13,472 nucleotides of DNA from contig CAZPMT010000147.1 in the NCBI GenBank assembly GCA_964587655.1, positions 1 through 13,472 of the forward strand, written 5' to 3'. The notes beneath the pieces were generated by a model. It made no database searches. It saw nothing but the letters and a program-made list of their open reading frames with translations, and was not told the DNA's origin. Numbering within the stretch: position 1 is the first letter of the stretch; the number at the start of each line of letters is the position of its first letter. A program made the translations under genes and the position numbers. Positions 1 through 6,291 of the stretch are shown here, in pieces. The DNA is from CAZPMT01 sp964587655 (lineage in GTDB: Bacteria; Hydrogenedentota; Hydrogenedentia; Hydrogenedentales; SLHB01).

Positions 1-46
1 AAAAAGGGAGAGTGGATAAGACAAAAGGAAAATGTATAAACTCCAG

Positions 47-67
47 GGTCCGGTTTATAACCGGACC
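47..67. repeat. Extragenic palindrome, copy 1 (9-bp arms)
   Basis: Perfect 9-bp arms GGTCCGGTT and AACCGGACC surround the 3-base loop TAT. A second copy lies at 104-124 with loop ACA. Read on the opposite strand, copy 2 differs from copy 1 by one base, so the two are inverted copies. This is the form of REP-like extragenic palindromes. No transposase or RAYT gene is present in the window, so the mobilisation mechanism is unknown. Confidence 0.75.
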
Positions 68-103
68 ACCTCAGCGGCGTCCCAAATATATTGCGCACGA
101 CTT

Positions 104-124
104 GGTCCGGTTACAAACCGGACC
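104..124. repeat. Extragenic palindrome, copy 2 (9-bp arms)
   Basis: The same 9-bp arms as the copy at 47-67, with loop ACA, lying in the opposite orientation 36 bases further on. A REP-like pair is the simplest reading. A function as transcription terminator is less likely, because no T-run follows on either strand. Confidence 0.75.
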
Positions 125-217
125 TACATGGGCTTTTCATACACCCTCTAACACTACAACGCTGGAAACCTGACGTGACTCGTCTATAACAAATTGATTT
201 AGCGTACGTTACGTCTC

Positions 218-245
218 TTTGACAGGATAACAGGATTAACAGGAT
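218..245 (+). repeat. ACAGGAT-type repeat, left copy
   Basis: A 28-base stretch starting TTTGACAGGATAA, built from three tandem AGGAT units about nine bases apart. It is matched in inverted orientation at 373-400 with 26 of 28 bases identical by hand count. Short AGGATTAAC-type tandem motifs of this kind look to me like a dispersed extragenic repeat, but a genome-wide count would be needed to confirm that. Confidence 0.6.
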
Positions 246-273
246 TGAGGAATGAGAGAAACCCGAAGAAACG

Positions 274-292
274 GAGAGCGTCGCCGGCTCTC
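274..292. terminator. Weak hairpin, possible terminator
   Basis: GAGAGC and GCTCTC form a 6-bp stem with a 7-base loop. On the plus strand it is followed by TTTT, but no plus-strand gene lies upstream. On the minus strand, the side that would serve the operon ending at 441, only CGTTTCTT follows. It is therefore a poor intrinsic terminator, but the only simple candidate near the operon end. Confidence 0.25.
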
Positions 293-372
293 TTTTCCCG
301 CAGAAGCGAAAAGGACCATAGGTTCACGCCCCCTGTTCAACGGGCTCGTTTGAATCTCCGAGATAGTATGCC

Positions 373-400
373 ATCCTGTTTATCCTCTTATCCTGTCAAA
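373..400 (-). repeat. ACAGGAT-type repeat, right inverted copy
   Basis: Reverse-complement partner of 218-245, with two differences over 28 bases. The pair encloses 127 bases containing only a weak hairpin. It could fold into a long stem in read-through transcripts of the minus-strand operon, acting as 3'-end protection or termination. That role is inference. Confidence 0.6.
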
Positions 401-440
401 AGATAGACTGCGAAGCCATGATTCAAGTAGCGTTGTAGTG

Positions 441-1814
441 CTAAGAGACGGCCCGGAGGAGGTAGAAGTTCTTCTCTCCGCGAAGTCCGATGCTTGTGCG
501 CCCCTTGCCGTCGAGGTCGGCGGCAAACTCGAGTTTTGAGACGGGTTCCGGGAAGGTGTACTGGAAATCCGGCGACTTGGGAAAGCCGGTATCGGTGAAG
601 AGCCAGACGGCGAAGCCGTTCTTCGCATTGCTGCACGCGAGGTCCGTTCGTTCGTCTCCGTTGAAGTCGCGGAACACTTTATTATGAATGGGTCCGCCTT
701 GCAGGAACCACAAAACGGGGACGGTAAGCGAGAGTTGGGCGCGTGGCACGGGTTCGAAGCGTTTCTTCTCGGGCGAGAATAGGTGCACGACAATATCCAG
801 CGGCCAGGCGCCGCCCGTGATGGCGCGCGTCAACGCGTCGACCGACATCCCCGGCATCGGCGCTTTCCATAGGACAAGGTCCACATAACCGTCGTGATTG
901 AAGTCGGGGCGGTCCTTAGAGAGAATCACGTTGCCCGGATACCGGCGCTCGGGTCCCAACTTGATGTTCTTGTCCATGAAGTCGTCTTCCTCGGAACCTG
1001 CCTCACGAATGCGTATCTTGGTAACCGGACGCCCTTGCGAACCGCGGCTGTACAAAGCGCGCAGCGACGTTGTGCCGTCAGTCTTGAGTGTAAACGACCG
1101 GTACGACTCTCCGGAGCGGTCGTTGGACCCTTTATAGCGGTAGGTACGGCGCTTTGGGGTGTCCTCCGTAGGTGTGGTGGAAAGACCGTCTGGAAGCGCG
1201 GACCGAGGGTCTGGATAACGGTCTATTGAGACACCAACACTGAGATCGCCATCAGGACGGTCAAAGGACCACACCAAGACATCAAGCACATCATGGTGGA
1301 TGTCCGTCTTCTCTTTGAGGGGATGCTGCGAGACCAGCGTACCGTCCGTGCCGCGCAGTTCGACAGTTTCAGAGCAGGGCAACGCCAGCAGCGGACGGCC
1401 TTCGCGCTTTACGACGATTACCTGAGGATAGGGGCTTCGCGCGACATCGGCAAACTGGGTGTGCAGCGCGAACAGTTCCCGCGGCGGCGGGGCCGTGCCC
1501 TCCGCTGGAATCGTGTAGCAGAGTATTCGTTCTCGGGAAACGCCGATGACTTCGTTCCTGCCGTCGCCATCCAGGTCCGCGATATCGAATGCGGATGTGT
1601 CCTCCGCAAGGGGTATCGTTCGCGCCGCATAGTTGGCTGCGCTTGGATACGCAACAAGGCGCAAGCCATCCACAACGAATACGTCCGCTGTGGCGTCGGC
1701 GTCAGCGTTCGCCAACAGGATTTGCGCGTCGGGGGACGGCAAGGGTAGAGAGTGGACCTCGAACAGGGCCGAGAGACACGCGCACGCAAGGACGGAGAGG
1801 CCCGCACACGTCAT
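441..1814 (-). CDS. Exported FG-GAP/VCBS repeat protein (last gene of operon)
   Basis: A 457-residue protein of the FG-GAP/VCBS type: repeats that form a beta-propeller and bind calcium through Asp-rich loops. Residues 1-20 form a hydrophobic signal sequence with little positive charge. It has Cys at 10 and 12, so a lipoprotein is possible, but the lipobox is not typical. Asp-rich loops are seen near residues 36 (NADADATAD), 80 (DLDGDGRNE), 304 (DFNHDGYVD), 383 (DFNGDERTD) and 433 (DLDGKGRTS, decayed). The start at 1814 is chosen because its ATG overlaps the TGA of the upstream gene as ATGA; an in-frame ATG at 1874 would lie deep inside that gene and add residues before the signal sequence. 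The stop is TAG. The spacing of the last three loops (79 and 50 residues) closely matches the upstream neighbour (85 and 48), so the two look like paralogues. Ligand and role are unknown. Confidence 0.85.
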   Translation of the reverse strand: MTCAGLSVLACACLSALFEVHSLPLPSPDAQILLANADADATADVFVVDGLRLVAYPSAANYAARTIPLAEDTSAFDIADLDGDGRNEVIGVSRERILCYTIPAEGTAPPPRELFALHTQFADVARSPYPQVIVVKREGRPLLALPCSETVELRGTDGTLVSQHPLKEKTDIHHDVLDVLVWSFDRPDGDLSVGVSIDRYPDPRSALPDGLSTTPTEDTPKRRTYRYKGSNDRSGESYRSFTLKTDGTTSLRALYSRGSQGRPVTKIRIREAGSEEDDFMDKNIKLGPERRYPGNVILSKDRPDFNHDGYVDLVLWKAPMPGMSVDALTRAITGGAWPLDIVVHLFSPEKKRFEPVPRAQLSLTVPVLWFLQGGPIHNKVFRDFNGDERTDLACSNAKNGFAVWLFTDTGFPKSPDFQYTFPEPVSKLEFAADLDGKGRTSIGLRGEKNFYLLRAVS

Positions 1815-3289
1815 GGCGCGTCCTCCCGTGCGAGGAACAGCCGAGAGAGGCATTCCTGTGCCGATGTGCCACATCCAAACAGGAAAATGTCGCTACGGCC
1901 GTCGCCATCGAAATCCGCGATCTGGTAAAACTCTTCCTCCCTGATAGAAAGAACGGTCGCCGGCGTCTTGCGAAAGGAATTCCCGTCGAACAGGTGGATG
2001 GCAAGTTCGCCCGGACTTCTAGCCAAGAGCAGGTCGCGGTGTTTGTCTCCGTCGAAATCCCCATCCAACGAGAACGGCTTCATGCGCCCAAGAGAGGAGG
2101 TGGCCATTAGCACAGGCGCATCCAGTGTCAGCGTGAATGGGAACACGATGTCCGGCTTTTCGGGGAACTTGCCCGGTGGGCCTTGGAGATAGATGCGTAT
2201 CTCTCCGCTCATCTCGCGAGTCGTCAGGAGACGTGCGACGGTCTCACGAACACCGTTATCGAAGAGATTTGTATTCTCCGTTACAATGTCGAGATTGCCG
2301 TCGCCGTCGAAATCAAGAAACGAGTCTACGGGGTTGACGGAGATCGAACGGATGGCCTGGAAGGTCTTGCCCGCGTCGAAGGTCACATGCGTCTCTTTGA
2401 ACGGCGTCGGAATGACCGATGTTTCGGAGTGTCCAACCGTGTTCCCACCGTATTCAACACAGCTGTCTTTGCCTGTGAAGAGGGGGCGAACCCAGCGCGG
2501 GAGAGGTTCCGTCACTTCCTCTCGGGTCTTATCCTGGATCACGGCAAACGCGGGGTCGATCTCGAATCGTTTCACGCGGTAGCGTACCCGTTCCCCAGAG
2601 TCCTCCCGGGCAATGACCATCAGCTTACTCTGGTCGAAGACGCAGAGACAATCCATGCTGCGCGCGGGGAAGGCCAGCCTTCGTTCCGTTTCAGGCCACA
2701 GGAACCGGGCAGGGACCCGCTCTTGTTTCATCTGAAGGGCCGGGAATACATCGAGCTTGCCAACCTCCGCGTAACCTCCGTCGCCACGGCTGTAAACGTG
2801 CAGGCCATCCCCTTGCGGCATAATCAACTCCGGAACACCGTCCGCATTGAGGTCGTGAAGGAAACGGCCGAGCTCAACGCGTTGCTCCGGTGCCGGCTCA
2901 GGCGGGACCGGGCCAGGTTCGGTGGGCGGCTCGATGGCGCCGGGCCGGGCCAGGGATTGTGTATACAGGACACTCCAGGTCCCGCTCTCCCACCGGACCA
3001 TATGGAGTTGCTTGGCTGACCAGATGAAGAGTGTGTCCTTCCAGACGTCAACGCAAGGAGGCCACTCCGGATTCTTTGACGCTGGTTCTCCGAAGTCCGG
3101 AAAAGACACGCGGCCTTCCTGAGAGAAGCCGCCGTTTCGCTGGAAGTAGATAGCGGATGGAAGGATTAGGTCGAGCTTGCCGTCCCGATCAAGGTCGGCA
3201 TGCCGGTAAGAGGTGAGGATTACATCCGTGATGTTCTGCTCGACAAACGTGAGCGCGCCGATGAAGAGAAGGGGGATGAGAGCCGTCAT
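1811..3289 (-). CDS. Exported FG-GAP/VCBS repeat protein
   Basis: A 492-residue protein starting with a short hydrophobic export signal (about residues 2-16) and carrying five Asp-rich calcium loops of the FG-GAP/VCBS type: DLDRDGKLD at 32, DLNADGVPE at 146, DFDGDGNLD at 326, DFDGDKHRD at 411 and DFDGDGRSD at 459. Residues about 120-135 are a Pro/Glu-rich linker. The ATG at 3289 is chosen because it overlaps the permease TGA as ATGA and opens directly into the signal sequence; the frame stays open upstream, but that part overlaps the permease gene and reads as a shadow. Such proteins are usually periplasmic, outer-surface or extracellular and mediate ligand or protein contacts; no enzymatic domain is visible. 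Being coupled to an ABC exporter and a second copy of the same architecture suggests that the two work as a pair outside the inner membrane. That is inference. Confidence 0.87.
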   Translation of the reverse strand: MTALIPLLFIGALTFVEQNITDVILTSYRHADLDRDGKLDLILPSAIYFQRNGGFSQEGRVSFPDFGEPASKNPEWPPCVDVWKDTLFIWSAKQLHMVRWESGTWSVLYTQSLARPGAIEPPTEPGPVPPEPAPEQRVELGRFLHDLNADGVPELIMPQGDGLHVYSRGDGGYAEVGKLDVFPALQMKQERVPARFLWPETERRLAFPARSMDCLCVFDQSKLMVIAREDSGERVRYRVKRFEIDPAFAVIQDKTREEVTEPLPRWVRPLFTGKDSCVEYGGNTVGHSETSVIPTPFKETHVTFDAGKTFQAIRSISVNPVDSFLDFDGDGNLDIVTENTNLFDNGVRETVARLLTTREMSGEIRIYLQGPPGKFPEKPDIVFPFTLTLDAPVLMATSSLGRMKPFSLDGDFDGDKHRDLLLARSPGELAIHLFDGNSFRKTPATVLSIREEEFYQIADFDGDGRSDIFLFGCGTSAQECLSRLFLAREDAP

Positions 3290-4041
3290 GTTCGCAGGTC
3301 CCGGCGCGATAAGGAGAAGATCGCGACCGCCATGAATACGACAATCGAGGCAATCGAGGTTAGCAGCAGATAGGCCGTGTCCGGAAGCCACGAGGCGTCG
3401 AGTCCGTCGCAGTAGCTCGTGAAAACTCGCCAAGGCGATTCGAGATAGGTGCTGAAAATGAAGGGGCTGATGCGGAGCGGGTGCTTGATGATGTCCACGG
3501 CTAGCAGAAGGCCCACTGCGCCGCCTATCGCGGCTCCTGTGGAGCGCACGAGCGTGGACATCATCACACCGTATGCCACTACCGCCGCCTGCGGAATCAT
3601 GACCAGGAGAGCGCCGAGGAGGTACGCGACGAACACGTCGGCGCCCGTGAAAACCGTCTCGCCGCCGTATACGACGCCCGTCAGATCTCCAAACGCAAGT
3701 GCAATCCCCCACGTGGCCGCCGTTACCGCCACTGTCAGCATCGCCGCATACGTGACTCCCAAGAGCATCTTCGCAATGAGGAACTCGTGGCGGCGTACGG
3801 GCCTGACGAGAACGAGACAGATGCTGCCCGATCCAAGTTCCGTGGAGACGAGGCCGGAGCAATACGTCACCAGCAGCAAGAGGCCGAGAAGGTTGAGCGC
3901 GATGGGCGTCGCGTAGGCGATGAATGCGTAATCAGACTCGCCGTCACGCACTACGTGACGCACGAGCAGCGCACTCGCAACCGCCAATACGACAAGTATA
4001 AAGCCGAGGTACGTGAACTTTCGCCGGGCGGCCTTTTCCAC
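3286..4041 (-). CDS. ABC-2 type transporter permease (N-terminus interrupted by TAG)
   Basis: From a GTG at 4041 this frame gives 251 residues with about six hydrophobic segments, in the order expected for an ABC-2 family permease: a basic start (EKAARRKF), TM1 at once (GFILVVLAVASALLV), then further segments and an end of SLSRRDLRT. It pairs with the ATPase gene just upstream. The same frame extends upstream, through a TAG at 4042-4044, to an ATG at 4077 that overlaps the ATPase stop as ATGA, like the other two junctions of this block. The missing 11 residues (MIGRIWRTYCF) look like the natural amphipathic start of such permeases, whose N-terminus often reads TFxEAxRRKF. Either translation restarts at the GTG immediately after the TAG, or the gene is an early nonsense allele, or the TAG is a sequencing error. 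The membrane body is intact, so the family call is firm and the start is not. The substrate is unknown. Confidence 0.85.
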   Translation of the reverse strand: MEKAARRKFTYLGFILVVLAVASALLVRHVVRDGESDYAFIAYATPIALNLLGLLLLVTYCSGLVSTELGSGSICLVLVRPVRRHEFLIAKMLLGVTYAAMLTVAVTAATWGIALAFGDLTGVVYGGETVFTGADVFVAYLLGALLVMIPQAAVVAYGVMMSTLVRSTGAAIGGAVGLLLAVDIIKHPLRISPFIFSTYLESPWRVFTSYCDGLDASWLPDTAYLLLTSIASIVVFMAVAIFSLSRRDLRT

Positions 4042-4077
4042 CTAGAAACAGTATGTGCGCCAGATGCGTCCTATCAT
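4039..4077 (-). other. In-frame upstream start and amber codon of the permease
   Basis: Read on the minus strand, ATG (4077-4075) opens 11 codons for MIGRIWRTYCF, then TAG (4044-4042), then GTG (4041-4039) and the rest of the permease in the same frame. The ATG shares ATGA with the ATPase stop at 4076-4074. There is no good Shine-Dalgarno before the GTG; the only candidate is AGG inside TAGG itself, which is too close. The segment is therefore best read as the true 5' end of the permease gene carrying a premature or recoded stop. Confidence 0.7.
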
Positions 4078-4973
4078 CGATTCAGCGCCTTGAGGAAGTA
4101 GTCTTCGAGCGTTCGCTGGCGAGGGATGACGCCCGTGAGCCGGTATCCCGCCGTGACCAGGAATGCCGTGAGTTGGTGAACGTTCTCTTCGCGAAGCACT
4201 ACGTCGAGTCTTCCGGGACGCGTCTCGACGGATTCGATCCACGGCAGCCCCGCGAGCCTTTTCGCGGCCGATTCCGGCGCATCGAGAAGGACTTCGACGT
4301 GCCTTTCGTCGTAAGAGAGCAGGGCGTCGGTTCGATCGCACGAGATAAGCCGGCCTTCATGAATGATGGCGACGCGATCGCAGAGTTGCCCGGCCTCGTG
4401 CAGCATGTGACTTGACACAAGGATCGTCACCCTTGCCTCGTCGGCGAGTTGCCGGAGCAGGGCGAGCATATCGCGGGTGGCCTCGGGGTCAAGCCCGGTG
4501 GTGGGTTCATCGAGGATCAGCAGCGACGGTTCGAGGAGCAACGCTTGCGCAAGTCCGAGGCGCTGTCGCATGCCCGTCGAGAAGGCCCCCACCTTTTTTC
4601 GGCCCGCGGACAGCAACCCCACGCGATCCAACGCCCGGTCGACCGTCACGTCGCGCCGGGCAAGGCGGGCCGAGAGTTTCAGGTTATCGCGCGCGCTAAG
4701 GTAATCGTAGAAAGCCGGGCGCTCGACAAGTACGCCCATCGACGGCGCGATGCTGAGAAAATGGCTGTGCAATTCCTTGCCGAAAATGCTGGCATCGCCC
4801 GAAGTCGGAGCGACAAGACCGGTGAGCATGTAGAGCGTGGTGCTTTTTCCGGCGCCGTTCAGGCCCAGCAGGCCCATGACCTCGCCCGTCTGCACTTCAA
4901 GCGTCAGGTCATCAACGGCCAGCACCTTGCCGTATCGCTTAGTGAGGTGCGAGGTCTGGATGCAATTCCCCAT
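4074..4973 (-). CDS. ABC transporter ATP-binding protein
   Basis: A 299-residue nucleotide-binding subunit that powers the partner ABC-2 permease encoded directly downstream. Visible motifs: Walker A GLNGAGKS at 37-44, a Q-loop region with Glu instead of Gln (MGVLVERP, near 79-86), signature FSTGMRQR from 131, Walker B LLILDEP from 151, D-loop GLDP, and the switch His in SSHMLHE at 189. A C-terminal region of about 90 residues follows the ATPase core, as in many single-domain exporter ATPases of the CcmA/NatA/DrrA group. The ATG at 4973 lies 13 bases after the previous gene's stop; the ribosome site is weak, suggesting translational coupling. All catalytic residues look intact. The subtype (drug, lipid, sodium or protein export) cannot be told from the sequence. 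Confidence 0.95.
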   Translation of the reverse strand: MGNCIQTSHLTKRYGKVLAVDDLTLEVQTGEVMGLLGLNGAGKSTTLYMLTGLVAPTSGDASIFGKELHSHFLSIAPSMGVLVERPAFYDYLSARDNLKLSARLARRDVTVDRALDRVGLLSAGRKKVGAFSTGMRQRLGLAQALLLEPSLLILDEPTTGLDPEATRDMLALLRQLADEARVTILVSSHMLHEAGQLCDRVAIIHEGRLISCDRTDALLSYDERHVEVLLDAPESAAKRLAGLPWIESVETRPGRLDVVLREENVHQLTAFLVTAGYRLTGVIPRQRTLEDYFLKALNR

Positions 4974-4986
4974 GCACTTGATTCTA

Positions 4987-6267
4987 TCACGCGACGGGAG
5001 AATGCAACAAAAGGCGTCGCAACAAGGCCTCGGCGAAATCCGCGGCGCGGCCTATCGCGGCGCAGTCGACGCGCGCCAACGTGTCCGGCCGCGGGGGCGT
5101 CCGGTTCGGCGTTTGGGCGGTGAGGCTAATGTCCTCGTAGCCTCTTGCCGACGCGAGGAGGGCGTCGGCGAAATCCGCAAATGCGCGGTCGACGCGCGCC
5201 AATGTGGCTGGCCACAGGGGCGTCGTCGGGTTTGGCGTTTGGGCGGTGAGGCTGATGGCCTTGTATCCTCTTGCCAACGCGAGTGAGGCGTCGGAATTGG
5301 CGGTTCGCCAGACGTACGGCTTCACGCCGTATTCGGCGGCGAGGGCTTCGGCCGCTATGCGCATTTCCGTCGAACACGACTGCATATTCAGCATTCCCTC
5401 GGCGGTCGTATAGGAGAGTTCGCCGTCTCCCACGCTGTCTATGTTTACGATATAGGTTGTTTCGCGGTCCGGTTTCTGCGTCGCGAGGAAGTGCCTCACG
5501 CCGCTCATCCACGAGCGATTGCTCCCCGTGGCTACAAGGACGACGTCGGCGTCTTCGATTGGGCATTGCGCGAGGCGTTCCGCTAGCGACAACAGTGCGG
5601 CCGCGCCCGACGCATTGTCATTGGCGCCGCGTTGGTATTCAGCCATTGCGGCGTTCAGGAACAGCGCCACGGCGGCCGCCAGCAGGATGGTTGCGGCGCT
5701 CCAGCGTATGATGACGTCATACCGCAACGAACCGTCCACGTGAAGACCCAGCGCCTGAACCGCACAGGACAGCAACACCGCGGCCATGCACAGGACGAGC
5801 AGAGTGTGCAGAACGTGCAGCCAGGGCGTGATCCGGGGATGTTCTAGCGGGCCTTTCTTTCCGGTGTCGTAATGCGCCATTGCTATCAGCAGGCGGGCGG
5901 GTTTCGCGGCGAGGAAGCGGGCTGTCGCGTTTTGCGTTTCGTAATGGGGTGCAAACCGGCCCATGATCTCGTACCCGAGAAACTCCGCAACGTAGGCAAG
6001 GAATACGGCGCCGCCGTAGCACAACGCGATGCGCGGCCACCAGGTGGCGATGAGTGAAACGACCGTGAACTCGGCGTAGTACGCGGGAAACAGCAGCCAC
6101 GGGTTGTCGATGCTGTAGAAGTCGTCGATCTCGGCGTGTGGAGTGTATTGCGAGAAGCGTTCGCGGATGTACTCCGCGGCCGAACGCTCGCCGTCCGTGT
6201 TCGAGCCTCGGTGGGTGAGCCGCCCGGCCAGGGCCTGCATGTCGGTGTCAATCTGGAGTTCACTCAC
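4987..6267 (-). CDS. Membrane protein with degenerate M28 peptidase domain
   Basis: A 426-residue protein related to zinc aminopeptidases of family M28, with hydrophobic segments inserted (about residues 56-98, 147-173 and 185-208). M28 landmarks present: AHYDTG (His132, Asp134), GANDNASG (bridging Asp217) and VNIDSVG (Asp277). Landmarks missing: the Glu-Glu pair that normally follows ATGS is Asn250-Arg251 (SNRSWMSG), and the final His of the usual HxPxDT-xxxVD motif is absent from both copies of a duplicated C-terminal segment (residues 332-371 and 374-416). Catalysis is therefore doubtful and a pseudoenzyme role is likely. The start is GTG at 6267, with GGAG nine bases upstream (6277-6280); ftsZ ends 24 bases before. 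It sits between the division genes and the ABC exporter and could belong to either unit. The family call is good; activity is questionable. Confidence 0.85.
   Translation of the reverse strand: MSELQIDTDMQALAGRLTHRGSNTDGERSAAEYIRERFSQYTPHAEIDDFYSIDNPWLLFPAYYAEFTVVSLIATWWPRIALCYGGAVFLAYVAEFLGYEIMGRFAPHYETQNATARFLAAKPARLLIAMAHYDTGKKGPLEHPRITPWLHVLHTLLVLCMAAVLLSCAVQALGLHVDGSLRYDVIIRWSAATILLAAAVALFLNAAMAEYQRGANDNASGAAALLSLAERLAQCPIEDADVVLVATGSNRSWMSGVRHFLATQKPDRETTYIVNIDSVGDGELSYTTAEGMLNMQSCSTEMRIAAEALAAEYGVKPYVWRTANSDASLALARGYKAISLTAQTPNPTTPLWPATLARVDRAFADFADALLASARGYEDISLTAQTPNRTPPRPDTLARVDCAAIGRAADFAEALLRRLLLHSPVA
5020..5274 (-). repeat. Tandem duplication inside the M28-like gene
   Basis: 5155-5274 and 5020-5148 encode two similar C-terminal segments of 40 and 43 residues, each starting ARGY and containing ISLTAQTPN and TLARVD and ending in ADFA-x-ALL. 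At DNA level they share long stretches, such as the 14-base TCGGCGAAATCCGC at 5030 and 5165, in a period near 126-135 bases. Small in-frame indels separate the copies, so the duplication is not brand new. The upstream copy has LWPATLARVD and the downstream copy PRPDTLARVD; neither has the metal-ligand His. Confidence 0.85.
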
Positions 6268-6291
6268 GTCAGGCTGCTCCGAGATCGCGCA

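Larger units (their letters stand above)
1..440. other. Gene-free stretch rich in inverted repeats
   Basis: No reading frame here has a plausible ribosome binding site or a recognisable protein. The stretch lies beyond the 3' end of the minus-strand operon, whose last stop codon is at 441-443. It holds two 21-base palindromes (47-67, 104-124), an outer 12-bp inverted pair (152-163 with 429-440), an inner 28-bp imperfect inverted pair (218-245 with 373-400) and a small hairpin (274-292). Each is listed separately. Positions 1-46 and 125-151 show nothing I can name. Confidence 0.7.
152..440. repeat. Segment bounded by 12-bp inverted repeats
   Basis: CACTACAACGCT at 152-163 returns as its exact reverse complement at 429-440, next to the stop codon of the last operon gene (441-443). 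The 289-bp span contains a second inverted pair at 218-245 and 373-400. Nested inverted ends with no coding capacity are MITE-like, but I see no target-site duplication and no matching transposase, so this is a tentative structural call. Confidence 0.45.

Noticed and set aside
1..440. CRISPR array or IS element in the repeat-rich left end
   Set aside because: Repeats are inverted pairs without regular spacers, and no transposase or cas gene is present.
1815..1874. Upstream extension of the last FG-GAP gene to 1874
   Set aside because: It overlaps the preceding gene and precedes the signal sequence; the ATGA junction at 1811-1814 is better.
3290..3862. Upstream extension of the FG-GAP gene to an ATG at 3862
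   Set aside because: It overlaps the permease in another frame and would put about 190 residues before an obvious signal sequence.
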